64,000 nucleotides of DNA from assembly GCA_963666865.1 (NCBI GenBank), contig OY763072.1, positions 186,001 through 250,000 on the forward strand, written 5' to 3'. The position numbers and the translations under genes were made by a program. The notes under the pieces were generated by a model. That model searched no databases, was not told the DNA's origin, and saw only the letters and a list, made by a program, of their open reading frames with translations. Positions 8,703 through 16,721 of this stretch are shown one piece after another; position 1 is the first letter of the stretch; each line of letters starts with the position of its first letter. The DNA comes from Bin87 sp963666865. GTDB taxonomy: Bacteria > Chloroflexota > Dehalococcoidia > Lucifugimonadales > UBA3495.

Positions 8703-9974
8703 TTACACTTGCTCGGGTTCCGGTTCGGTCTCGGGATCGCGCAGCCAATCGTCCCGCCAGGTTTCTTCCAACCCCGCCAGGCTGGCGCCGGCGAGAAACA
8801 CCGGAACTTCCGGCGGCAGCTCCGCCGCGGCCGGGCCGGGCGTTGCGTCCCCGGCGTAGAAAATCACCACCCGATGACCCCGTTGCTTGATCTCGTCGGC
8901 TTCCTGCACCACGGCCCGGGTCAGAATGGCGGTAACCAGCACGACGGTGGCGCCGGTGGCCAGCGTATCGGTTTCGGTCCGCAGCACGGCCGACAGTTCC
9001 GCCACCCAGAAGGGGCCGGCCATGGCCAGAGACTCCAGGACGGCTTCCAATTGGAGACTGCCGCCGCCCGAAGGCACCGACATCCACTTGCTGGAGTACG
9101 ACGCCACCGCGTTGCTCACCAATCCGAAGGTGAAACCCTCCCGTTCCGCAAATTCCGCCACCGACGCGGCGACCGTCACCGCCCGCTCGAATAACCGGCG
9201 GTTGCTGCCCTGCCAGGCGGCGTCTCCGGTGCGGGCATTGAGGGCGATGAGCATATGCCGGGTCGCGGCCGGCTCGAAAATCCGCGTCTCCAGTTTGCCG
9301 TGGCGAGCGGTGGCCTTCCAGTCGATGTGTTTCAGAGGATCGGAAGGGCGATAATCCCGCAAGCCGACGAACCGGCTGGGGTCGTCCTGGATCAGCCGAC
9401 GGCCCCGGCTGGCGCCCAGGGGGCGTTCCCATAGCATCATCATCTCCCGCAGGTCAACGATGCGCGGATAGACCAGCAGGTACTCCACGGCGGACACCTG
9501 CTGCTCGGTGGCCGTGATGCCGAACATATCGCCGCTGCGCAGGCGGGCCGGCCCGATGCGGTGGTTGCCCCGGGCCCGGCAGCGCACCCGGTAGCGCCAC
9601 GTGACGCGCTGGTACGGCAGCAGCGACGTGGTGATGCGATGGTCCAGTTCCGCCTCCGCGCCAACGCCCCTCTGGTGCGTTCCGCCGGTTTGCAGGCCGA
9701 TGGGAAAGGCGTCGGAGATGTCCAGCCAGATCATGGGCAGCAGCTTGCCGTTGTCAACGGTGATGTAGTAGTCGATAACGTCGCCGATAAAGGCGCGATG
9801 CCGCTCCAGGCGACGGGTGTAGGTGAGCCGGCGAAAGGCGTAGCGCGGCCAGTGCTTGCCGGTTATCCAGATGAGCAGGACCAGGACCCCAACCACAATC
9901 AGCAGCAACTGGCTGGCCAGCAGGCCGGCCAGGATGAGCAGTGCGGCGGCGATTACCCACAGGTCGCTGAGCAT
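8703..9974 (-). CDS. DUF58 domain-containing membrane protein
   Basis: 423-residue protein with two N-terminal transmembrane helices (residues about 5-45) and a DUF58 domain with a von Willebrand A-like fold. The diagnostic DUF58 box is seen as RFVGLRDYRPSDPLKHIDWKATAR near residues 200-222. A large ECF/CARDB-like beta region lies between, with GDMFGIT. Such proteins usually work with MoxR AAA ATPases and DUF4129 or transglutaminase-like membrane proteins in chaperone-like or envelope-maturation modules. The likely partner DUF4129 gene is 0.9 kb downstream on the same strand, separated by the HEPN pair. Confidence 0.88.
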   Translation of the reverse strand: MLSDLWVIAAALLILAGLLASQLLLIVVGVLVLLIWITGKHWPRYAFRRLTYTRRLERHRAFIGDVIDYYITVDNGKLLPMIWLDISDAFPIGLQTGGTHQRGVGAEAELDHRITTSLLPYQRVTWRYRVRCRARGNHRIGPARLRSGDMFGITATEQQVSAVEYLLVYPRIVDLREMMMLWERPLGASRGRRLIQDDPSRFVGLRDYRPSDPLKHIDWKATARHGKLETRIFEPAATRHMLIALNARTGDAAWQGSNRRLFERAVTVAASVAEFAEREGFTFGLVSNAVASYSSKWMSVPSGGGSLQLEAVLESLAMAGPFWVAELSAVLRTETDTLATGATVVLVTAILTRAVVQEADEIKQRGHRVVIFYAGDATPGPAAAELPPEVPVFLAGASLAGLEETWRDDWLRDPETEPEPEQV

Positions 9975-9987
9975 GGCCGCAGGATAA

Positions 9988-10182
9988 CCGATTTACGGCC
10001 CGGCGGTCACCCTGGGGACTCCTGGGCCGGGGGATACTGCCGCCGAAACCCTGTACATCCTACAGGGCGTGGCCGAGGCGTTTATACAATCCTATCTGGA
10101 GCAAGGAGACAAATTGCCGCCTGGAGTCGTGGCGACACCGGTAGAACCGGGCAAGGTTGATGAGGTAACGGTAATCGCGTGA
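9988..10182 (+). pseudogene. HicB-like antitoxin fragment, no start codon
   Basis: An open frame of 64 codons bounded by TAA at 9985 and TGA at 10180, with no plausible start. Its translation has PGDTAAETLYILQGVAEAF and YLEQGDKLPPG, then a VEV-like tail. This order resembles the C-terminal half of HicB-type antitoxins (GDT-EEA-ENI-EA-Y-G-PIP). It is a small remnant between the divergently placed DUF58 and PLA2-like genes. No HicA toxin is seen. The similarity is by eye and short, so treat it as tentative. Confidence 0.35.
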
Positions 10183-10194
10183 CCTACTGAGAAT

Positions 10195-10956
10195 TTACGC
10201 GCAGGTTACGCCTGCTATTGGAACGAGCGGTTCGCCGTTGACTTCAACGTAATGGATTGGCAAAGGCAACCGCCCGGCGGCCCCAGGCCTCAAAGTGGCG
10301 AGCGTAAGCGTGCTTACGTCGGTTAACTTTATTTCCTTCCGGACCTGCGGAGCATAGGTGTCCAAGGGGTCGGCGAAGGAAACGGAGGCGTTAGCAGGTT
10401 GGTCGTAATCGTAACCAGGGGGCCACCAGCGTCCTCGCGTAGCGCCGAACATATCCCGCGACATATCCGAACACAGCGTCGAGGTTTCCGTGACGTTGAG
10501 ATAAATCAGGTAGTTGTCGACTGTGAAGGACCCGTACAAGTCAAGGGCGAACCTCAGGTCAGCCGCATAGCGATTGCGCTGATTCCACCGGGACCCGGAA
10601 CCGTCATCCAACGTGGGCAACGTATTTGACAGCGCCTGATGCCTGACGCAGGCGTCTTCGAACTTCCTGGCGTGACTGGACGTGCTGTACGGGGAGCAGT
10701 CGTCGCCATGCCAATCCATCCAGTCGTATCGTGTTGTTAAATTGGTCCGCTCGACCCGCCATTGCCCCAATGTCCTGGACAAGATGAGGCTATCTAGGCT
10801 CCCCAAACGCACCTCAGAAATTGTTGCATTGGGCCTGGCGGCGGCCTGGTCAGTCACTGAAAGTGAAGCTGCTACAGCACCAAGCGCGAGTATCGCCAAG
10901 ATTGAGACTCTCGCCAGCCGTGAGGCCAGTCGAAGCGTGCGTAGCTGTTGTGTCAT
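10195..10956 (-). CDS. secreted phospholipase A2-like protein, altered active-site pair
   Basis: About 253 residues with an N-terminal signal peptide (a hydrophobic run SILAILALGAVAASL, then AxA). Mid-protein, WMDWHGDDCSP followed by FEDACVRH and a downstream AADLRFALDL match the order of the prokaryotic/fungal phospholipase A2 family (PF09056-like): two Cys forming a disulfide, the catalytic His and a downstream Asp. In the family the His is followed by Asp, a calcium ligand; here it is Gln (H107-Q108). The downstream Asp (D134) is kept. The ATG follows GGGAG with good spacing. It lies 39 bases after the lipoprotein gene on the same strand. Confidence 0.6.
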   Translation of the reverse strand: MTQQLRTLRLASRLARVSILAILALGAVAASLSVTDQAAARPNATISEVRLGSLDSLILSRTLGQWRVERTNLTTRYDWMDWHGDDCSPYSTSSHARKFEDACVRHQALSNTLPTLDDGSGSRWNQRNRYAADLRFALDLYGSFTVDNYLIYLNVTETSTLCSDMSRDMFGATRGRWWPPGYDYDQPANASVSFADPLDTYAPQVRKEIKLTDVSTLTLATLRPGAAGRLPLPIHYVEVNGEPLVPIAGVTCA

Positions 10957-10995
10957 CAAAAATCTCCCGAAGAATGCGGAATGGACGAAGTGTGG

Positions 10996-12071
10996 CTACT
11001 GACGGAAACGAGGCGCGAACTGCGAAGGCCCAGCGGTAACCCGATATTCAGCCAGTCCGGTCAACGTCATTGCTTCCACAGGCGAGGGGTCCAACCCTGA
11101 CAACCGGATTAGTTCGGCGACGAAGTTGCCGTGGAGGGCGGCGTAATATCCGGCTTTCTCGGCACAAAAGTGAATGCGGTCGGTATACTCAATGACCTTC
11201 TCCAACCTTTGGGAGTCGCGCTCGGCCCAAGCCCTGCGAAACGGGGGAAACGGAACAGTCATACCGTCAAGCCAGTACACTGTCCGGGAAGCGTTGAAGT
11301 CTATGTCCGGAAACTCTTTTTCCACGCCTTCCAGGCAGGTGTTTACTCGTTTCTCCGCTTGAACAACGGCGGCGTTCTGTTCCGCAACGGCCATTATCAT
11401 TCGCTGGCTCGTGAACAGGCCCTCAATGACCGAAGTGGTCCTGTCCTGGTCGGCTCGTTTGCATTCAACGTACTCCTTTCGGTTGTTGTTTGCGTCCGCG
11501 AGACAATCATGTCCCAAGCTTATCCTGTGTATGTAGTCCCCGACTTGGGCATACTCCCGCTGCAAACAAACCTGCTTATCAGCGGTCACAAACTCACTGC
11601 TGTGCCATGCGGTTGCCGTGACGCCACAGGTTTCATGGGCCGTTTTTTCGTAGAGGTACAAGCAGCCCGGCTCATATTTGAAGAACTCCGGCCCGTCTTC
11701 CCAACGGTTAAGGCCGTAACAAAAATCGACACTGGTCGGAATCGGCGGCAGCAGGTCGGTTTCGCTGGGAGCGTCCGCCGGGTCGGTGGGAGCGGGGGTA
11801 GGTGTCGGCGGCGGCGGCGGCGTCGATGGTTCCTGTTCCTCGCGCTCCTCAGGGCTCATGGTGGGCGTCGGAGCCGGCGTGTTCGTGACCAAAGGCCGGG
11901 ACTCACGCGTGGGCTTTGCGGTCGGGGACTCCGCTTCGGCCGTCGGCTTGGCGGTGGGAGTTGGAGACTGCTCCTGGGGCGCCGGCGTTGCCGGCCCGCA
12001 GGCCAGCGACAGTACGCCAAGATCGCCAGAACGCCCAACCAGAGTTTGAACCGATGCGTCGAGTTTTCCAC
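10996..12071 (-). CDS. lipoprotein with Thr/Pro linker, frameshift in signal peptide
   Basis: The best start is GTG at 12071, seven bases from GAGGAGG. It reads a signal peptide MENSTHRFKLWLGVLAILA, then runs out of frame. The lipobox VLSLAC and the rest of the protein are in another frame. Restoring one G near 12013-12016 joins them. After the lipobox Cys comes a Thr/Pro-rich linker of about 80 residues, then a domain of about 250 residues with many Cys (FCYGLNRW, CLYLYEKTAHETCG, HDCLADANNN). That domain is not recognised. It could be a sequencing error, a recent null, or programmed slippage. It probably forms an operon with the PLA2-like gene. Confidence 0.6.
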
Positions 12072-12213
12072 GCCATAACCTCCTCGTTTGTGACAGGCCA
12101 GATGGAACCCGGTGACCAGGCCATCGACTCCAACCCCGTTCCCTCATAAAGCGACCGATGTCCCAACAAAAAGCCCCGCCGCGAGCGACAGGGCTGGACA
12201 CGCAGGGAACACA

Positions 12214-12230
12214 GGGCTAACATTTAGCCC
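12214..12230. other. perfect 7-bp-stem hairpin
   Basis: GGGCTAA and TTAGCCC flank a three-base loop. It lies 30 bases before a terminator-like hairpin and may be part of the same transcript. No gene is close enough to assign it. Confidence 0.45.
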
Positions 12231-12259
12231 GATGGCGGAGCCGCATTCCCCATCAACCG

Positions 12260-12292
12260 CGGCCTCGGTGTTAGCAGCACCGGGGCCGTTTT
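12260..12292 (+). terminator. orphan rho-independent terminator-like hairpin
   Basis: An 11-bp stem (CGGCCTCGGTG paired with CACCGGGGCCG, including one G-U pair) closes a seven-base loop and is followed by TTTT. This is the shape of an intrinsic terminator for plus-strand transcription. No plus-strand gene lies within 2 kb upstream, so it may end a small non-coding RNA starting in the gap or stop antisense transcription of the lipoprotein gene. Confidence 0.55.
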
Positions 12293-12735
12293 GTTGGCGC
12301 ACGTAGTCTAATCGGCAGTAAACGCCGATGTCAAATCACCCAGTATCGTTGCCAATCAACGAAAAACTGCGACATCAAACCCACTATACCGGAATATAAC
12401 GACGAAATCAGTTGACCGATATGCCTAGACGTGGAGAAATCACACCATCCATCAACATATATGACGAAAGTAAAATCGGGCCATTATTGGTATTAATTGT
12501 TGTATGAAAGAGCCTGGGAACCCACCACCGCGATCTGCTCGATTACATCGGCACGCCCCAGGCCGGACCGCCCTACACACGGCGGCGGCCCAGTACGCCG
12601 GAATTGACAGAACTTCAGCACGGAAACCCTATTTACGGGTACGCCCTCTATTTGTCTATAAGCTCCAGTCATGGTCCGTCGTCCCGTACCCGCCTGTGGT
12701 ATCCTTTCCGGCAGTCGCAGCGGGAGGGTATAGCC

Positions 12736-13284
12736 ATGGCGCGAGTTCCTTATGTTTCTCGGGATGAGTTGGATGAGGCGGGGCAGACGATTTATGACCG
12801 CATACGCGAAGACCGGGGCGCGGCGGAGGTTGGTCTCCAGTTCCGGGCGTTGCTGCACAGTCCGCAGGCCGTCGGGTACCTGACCTCGTTGGGGGCTACG
12901 CTCCGGTTCCAGTCGGCAATGTCCGATGACCTGAAGGAGTTGGCCATCATCCTGGTGGCGCGGGAATGGGACTCCGGCATCGAGTGGACGGGCCACGCGG
13001 TGGCCGCCGCCAATGCCGGCGTGTCCGCCGCGGCCATCGAGGGCATCCGCACCTGGCAAGCCCCCGGTTGTCTGGAAGGAGAGCAAGCGGCCATTGCCCG
13101 TTTCGTGCAGCAGATGATACGGGAGAAGGACGTATCCGACGAGAATTTTCAGGCCGTCCACCAGTTCCTGGGAGACCGGGGAGTGGTTGACCTGACGATG
13201 ACCGTCGCGTACTACTCCGCCCTGGCGCTGGCCCAAATTTCCCTGCGCCCGGAAATGGGAGACGGCAGAGTTTCCACGCTGTGA
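12736..13284 (+). CDS. carboxymuconolactone decarboxylase family protein
   Basis: 182-residue all-helical CMD-family protein. The segment KELAIILVAREWDSGIEWTGHAVAAANAGVS is the CMD signature, with the EW-GH pair that replaces the CxxC of AhpD peroxidases. The two redox Cys are absent, so it is of the gamma-carboxymuconolactone decarboxylase type rather than AhpD type. The true substrate is unknown; many such genes lie in aromatic or lactone catabolism. The start at 12736 is fixed by GGGAGGG at 12722-12728. A TPR gene follows 42 bases downstream on the same strand. Confidence 0.88.
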   Translation: MARVPYVSRDELDEAGQTIYDRIREDRGAAEVGLQFRALLHSPQAVGYLTSLGATLRFQSAMSDDLKELAIILVAREWDSGIEWTGHAVAAANAGVSAAAIEGIRTWQAPGCLEGEQAAIARFVQQMIREKDVSDENFQAVHQFLGDRGVVDLTMTVAYYSALALAQISLRPEMGDGRVSTL

Positions 13285-13326
13285 TGCCTCTGGGCCGACG
13301 CGACAGCGGAGGCAACAGTTGACGAT

Positions 13327-14511
13327 ATGGACGATCCGATAGCGGACCAACTGCTCGGCCGGCTGGCCGGCCTGCTGGAGTTCCACGGCCTCGGTACGGC
13401 GACGCTCACGCCTCGCCCTCGCGGCGGGCGTCTGCTGGGCGAACTTGCCGACGAAGTGTCCGACCTGCTGGAGCGCCTGGCCAACGCCGATCCAGGGCTG
13501 CCCGAGGGCCGGCGCCCGCGCAGCCTCATCTACGGCAACGGGTGTTTCTCCATCGGACGGTATGCCGAAGCGCTGGCCGTGTATCAAGCCCTGATGGGCC
13601 GGCGCCCGTCTGACTTCGCGGTCCATTTCAACCTGGGCGTTACCTGCCTGCGGCGACGGATGCCCCGGGAAGCGGCGCGCGCGCTGTCCCGGGCGCTGGA
13701 ACTGGACGCCCTCTCCGCGCCGGCATACTACCAACGGGGCAACGCCAGGGACGATTTGGGAGACCCGGCCGGGGCGCTGGAAGACTATGCCATGGCAATC
13801 AACCTGGATCCCCAGTACCTCCAGGCACACTATAATCGGGGCGTCGTGCTGAACAATCTGGGCCGATACGAGGAGGCGGTGAGAGCCTTTGACCAGGTGA
13901 TTAGCCTGCGGCCCGACATATCCAACGCATACCTCAATCGGGGCGTGGCGCGCGATGAGTTAGGAGACGCCGCCGGGGCCGTGGCCGACTACGACGAAGC
14001 GCTGCTGTGCAGTCCCGACAACGCCAGCGCCCGGTTCAACAAGGCCCGGATCCTGTTCCGCCTGGGCCGTTACCGGGAGGCCGCCGCCGACTATACCGCC
14101 GCGATCCAGCTGAAACCGGACGACGTGGAAGCCATCAACAATCGCGGCCTGGCCCATGACGCGCTGGGAAACTACGCCGACGCCATCGCCGACTACGACG
14201 CGGCGCTGGTCTTGAAACCCGATTTCGCCGAGGTGCTCAGCAACCGGGGCGCGGCCCGGGAGAGCCTGGGCGACGCCGACGCTGCGCTGGACGACTATCT
14301 GGCGGCGCAACAGGCCGAGCCGGGGTTTGCCGCCGCCTACTACAACGCGGCGCGCCTTTACGCCGACCGGGGCGACATCAACAGTTGCGCTGAACAACTG
14401 GCGGAGGCGATACGTTTGCAGCCCGGCCTGTACGACGAAGCGGAATCGGACGAGGCGCTGGCGTGGGTGCTGGATTTGTCAAGACTGCGAGACGAGCGGC
14501 GGAACCACTAG
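13327..14511 (+). CDS. tetratricopeptide repeat protein
   Basis: 394-residue protein made almost wholly of TPR helices from residue about 75 to 375, roughly nine 34-residue units (for example AYYQRGNARDDLGDPAGALEDYAMAINLDP and its close copies). The units share the W/L-G-A-P consensus and an unusual NRG-A--LGD motif. There is no signal peptide or membrane segment, so it is probably a cytosolic protein-protein interaction scaffold. The N-terminal 70 residues form a separate small helical region. The ATG at 13327 is used; the ribosome site (GCGGAGG) is somewhat distant. Partner unknown. Confidence 0.9.
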   Translation: MDDPIADQLLGRLAGLLEFHGLGTATLTPRPRGGRLLGELADEVSDLLERLANADPGLPEGRRPRSLIYGNGCFSIGRYAEALAVYQALMGRRPSDFAVHFNLGVTCLRRRMPREAARALSRALELDALSAPAYYQRGNARDDLGDPAGALEDYAMAINLDPQYLQAHYNRGVVLNNLGRYEEAVRAFDQVISLRPDISNAYLNRGVARDELGDAAGAVADYDEALLCSPDNASARFNKARILFRLGRYREAAADYTAAIQLKPDDVEAINNRGLAHDALGNYADAIADYDAALVLKPDFAEVLSNRGAARESLGDADAALDDYLAAQQAEPGFAAAYYNAARLYADRGDINSCAEQLAEAIRLQPGLYDEAESDEALAWVLDLSRLRDERRNH

Positions 14512-14536
14512 GGAGGAGTGCCTGAACTGACGTTCA

Positions 14537-14752
14537 TCAATCGCGCGAACGAAACCAATCCTTCAACCTGCCTACTACGACCGCCATCGCCCACCCGACA
14601 GCCCCCAGAGCTCCTACGATTCCCAGCACACGGTCTATCGTAAAGTGAGGCACCAAAGCTAGGACTATAACCAGACAACCGACTACGCCGACAACGGTAA
14701 CTACCAATACCATCGTTAAAGCAATGGCTCTCCAAGCATTTCGGAAGAACAT
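14537..14752 (-). CDS. small two-helix membrane protein
   Basis: 71 residues with two hydrophobic helices (about 8-32 and 41-60) and a basic C-terminal end (GRLKDWFRSRD). No family is recognised. It lies six bases after the next small membrane gene (14759-14947), so the two are likely one operon. The ribosome site is weak (GGAG too close), which fits coupling to the upstream gene. Confidence 0.6.
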   Translation of the reverse strand: MFFRNAWRAIALTMVLVVTVVGVVGCLVIVLALVPHFTIDRVLGIVGALGAVGWAMAVVVGRLKDWFRSRD

Positions 14753-14758
14753 CTCCGG

Positions 14759-14947
14759 CTAGGTCTTGGTTTTAGTAGTCAGCACAAGAACAAAGCCGGA
14801 GACGCCGGTAGCCAAGCCGGTTACGCCCAGCAAAGCGGCGCCGGTCAAAGTCATCGGGTACAACTCGAAGATATGATGCCCCAAGAGGAACACTGCCAAA
14901 CCTACAGAATATGCGGCCAGAGAGGCCGTAAATATCTTATCCCACAT
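14759..14947 (-). CDS. small two-helix membrane protein
   Basis: 62 residues with two membrane helices (about 8-25 and 33-57) and a polar tail TTKTKT. A clear AAAGGGAGG site lies ahead of the ATG, which supports it as a real gene. No family is recognised. It is the first gene of a two-gene set with 14537-14752; the pair resembles subunits of a small membrane complex or holin-like proteins, but nothing specific supports either. Confidence 0.65.
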   Translation of the reverse strand: MWDKIFTASLAAYSVGLAVFLLGHHIFELYPMTLTGAALLGVTGLATGVSGFVLVLTTKTKT

Positions 14948-15012
14948 GATACTGCCTCCCTTTAGGACTGAGGATTATTGTAGCCGCAGTGATGGGTATC
15001 CGTCAAAAGCGG

Positions 15013-15765
15013 TTAGCTCCCCGTACCCGAGGGGTGCTGGGCCTCCTCTTCATCATCAGGTGGGATGACTTCCCGCAGGATGGCTTCTTCGCTGAGCCGG
15101 GCAGCTTCGCCGAGTATTTCAGGACGGTCTTCGATCAGCAATTCGTCGTCCGGTACCGCATCGGTTTCCGGGCGATGGTCGGCATGGGTCAGAATGTTGT
15201 GCGTGATAACCACCATCGCCAGGGCCGTGACGCCCAGCATCACGGACCAGTCTTCCCCGCGCAGCGTGTTCAAGGCCAGCATGGCGCCAAAGCCCAGAAA
15301 TATGCCGATGGAAGAGCGGAATACGGAACGTCGGAACAGCAGCACCGCAACAAAGCCCACCACGATGCCCACCATGATGTACCAACTGAGATAGGCCAGA
15401 GACACACCGACCAGCACCACCATGCCGTCGCCGCCCTTGAAGCCGGTGAACAGGCTCTTCCAGTGCCCCGCGATGGCCGCGATGCCGGCCACCAGTCCCC
15501 ACAGCTCGGGCACTCCGAGCATCCACGCGACGACCACCGCGATAGCGCCTTTGACCGCATCACAGGCGAACACCAGCATCCCGCGCCGTCGGCCCACGTG
15601 CCAGAACACGTTGGCGGTGCCGGCCCGCCGGCTGCCGGTGGCAAAAATGTCGATGCCCTTCAGCCGGGCCACCAGGTAGGCAAAGGGGATGCTGCCCAGC
15701 AGGTAACCGACGAGAGCGGCGGCCAGCACACGGGGAATCAGAGGGATTATTTCATCAAGCCACAT
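15013..15765 (-). CDS. plsY: glycerol-3-phosphate acyltransferase PlsY
   Basis: 250-residue integral membrane enzyme transferring an acyl group from acyl-phosphate to glycerol-3-phosphate, the first step of phospholipid synthesis. All three family motifs are visible: GSIPFAYLVARLKGIDI (motif 1), GSRRAGTANVFWHVG (motif 2) and GHWKSLFTGFKGGDGM (motif 3). The C-terminal 50 residues form an acidic tail (DDEEEAQH) not typical of PlsY (usually about 200 residues). The gene stands alone between small membrane genes and a methyltransferase. The assignment is firm. The acidic tail may be cytosolic and regulatory, which is inference. Confidence 0.93.
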   Translation of the reverse strand: MWLDEIIPLIPRVLAAALVGYLLGSIPFAYLVARLKGIDIFATGSRRAGTANVFWHVGRRRGMLVFACDAVKGAIAVVVAWMLGVPELWGLVAGIAAIAGHWKSLFTGFKGGDGMVVLVGVSLAYLSWYIMVGIVVGFVAVLLFRRSVFRSSIGIFLGFGAMLALNTLRGEDWSVMLGVTALAMVVITHNILTHADHRPETDAVPDDELLIEDRPEILGEAARLSEEAILREVIPPDDEEEAQHPSGTGS

Positions 15766-15816
15766 GAAACGGCCAAAGGGTCATCGGGTCACAGGATGAT
15801 AGCACACGGTCGGGGT

Positions 15817-16608
15817 TCAGACCGGGCTTCGGCCTACGTAGAGCCAGTACCCGATCTGTCCCCCTTTCACCAGACGCTCGACCCAATCCAACAAATCAGG
15901 CGCCGCCGCGGTCAGGTCAACATCCAGTTCCGTGTCGATTCGCCCCAATGACTGACCCAAAGCAAGCTTGACGCGCAGGTCCGCCAGCAGCGTCAGAACC
16001 TCCGCTGAAAGGTCTTCCGGTTCTTCGGTGCTGAACTCCGCCTGTTCCAGGAGATTGCGGTAGCCTTCAGCCGAAAGCGCATCGGTGAGACAGAGCATCA
16101 TGCCGACCGTTCCATCCAACTCCGGCGGGAGACTGCCGGGCGCCACGGTTACGTCAGAAATGCCGAGGATTCCGCCGGGTTTCAGCAGGCGCCGGCATTC
16201 GGCCATGGCGGCAGCCTTGTCGGTGAACAGGCTGGTAGCGCACTCGATCAGCACGGCATCAAACGCGCCGTTACGGAAGGGCGGCAGCTCCGCATCACCG
16301 CGCACGAAATCAACGTTGGCCGGAATGGGCTGCTCCAGGGCGCGTCGTCGGGACGTGGCCGCCGCGTCCGCGCCCAACTCCAATCCGGTCACTCGACAAC
16401 GGAACACGCGGGAAAGAGCCGTGGCGCTGGTCCCCATACCGCACGCCAGATCCAGCACGCGCCAGCCGGGTTGCAGGCCCATGACCCGGCCCAGTCGGTT
16501 GGTGGCACGCCGGCCGCCGGGGTGCAGGCTGTCGCCCAGGATGAGGCGGGCCAGTTCCGATGAATAAAGGTCGGCGCAGCAGATTTTGGCGGCGTAAGTG
16601 TCGAGCAT
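15817..16608 (-). CDS. class I SAM-dependent methyltransferase, TrsM-like
   Basis: 263-residue Rossmann-fold methyltransferase. Motif I is VLDLACGMGTSATALS, the acidic SAM-ribose contact is in TGLELGAD, and FVRGDAELPPF and LLKPGGILGISDV are the later motifs. The N-terminal CCADLYSSELARLILGDSLHPGG and the neighbouring radical SAM protein recall the TrsM/TrsS pairs (DVU_1556 and DVU_1558 types) described near selenium/molybdenum enzyme genes. An ArsM-like arsenite methyltransferase is the alternative. It lies about 110 bases downstream of the radical SAM gene on the same strand, with a dispersed repeat between them. Confidence 0.8.
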   Translation of the reverse strand: MLDTYAAKICCADLYSSELARLILGDSLHPGGRRATNRLGRVMGLQPGWRVLDLACGMGTSATALSRVFRCRVTGLELGADAAATSRRRALEQPIPANVDFVRGDAELPPFRNGAFDAVLIECATSLFTDKAAAMAECRRLLKPGGILGISDVTVAPGSLPPELDGTVGMMLCLTDALSAEGYRNLLEQAEFSTEEPEDLSAEVLTLLADLRVKLALGQSLGRIDTELDVDLTAAAPDLLDWVERLVKGGQIGYWLYVGRSPV

Positions 16609-16721
16609 GAGGGTGCTATCATCCCGGGGATCCTGGATTCCGGCTTTCGTCGGAATGACGACAATGAGGCGGGAATGACGAAGATGGGGCGGTAATGATG
16701 AATGTTCGGTGATGACGAACG

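Larger units (their letters stand above)
12072..12735. other. 664-bp intergenic region with hairpins, no convincing gene
   Basis: This stretch is AT-richer than its surroundings, especially 12301-12500. It holds two strong hairpins at 12214-12230 and 12260-12292 (listed separately). The frames on either strand lack ribosome sites and recognisable protein patterns; the long minus-strand frame starting in it is the shadow of the downstream genes. The segment 12540-12600 translates in one frame to a plausible-looking but start-less peptide of about 20 residues, which could be a gene remnant. Confidence 0.6.

Noticed and set aside
12493..13830. Minus-strand open frame of 445 codons
   Set aside because: Covers the antisense of the CMD and TPR genes; no ribosome site or recognisable fold.
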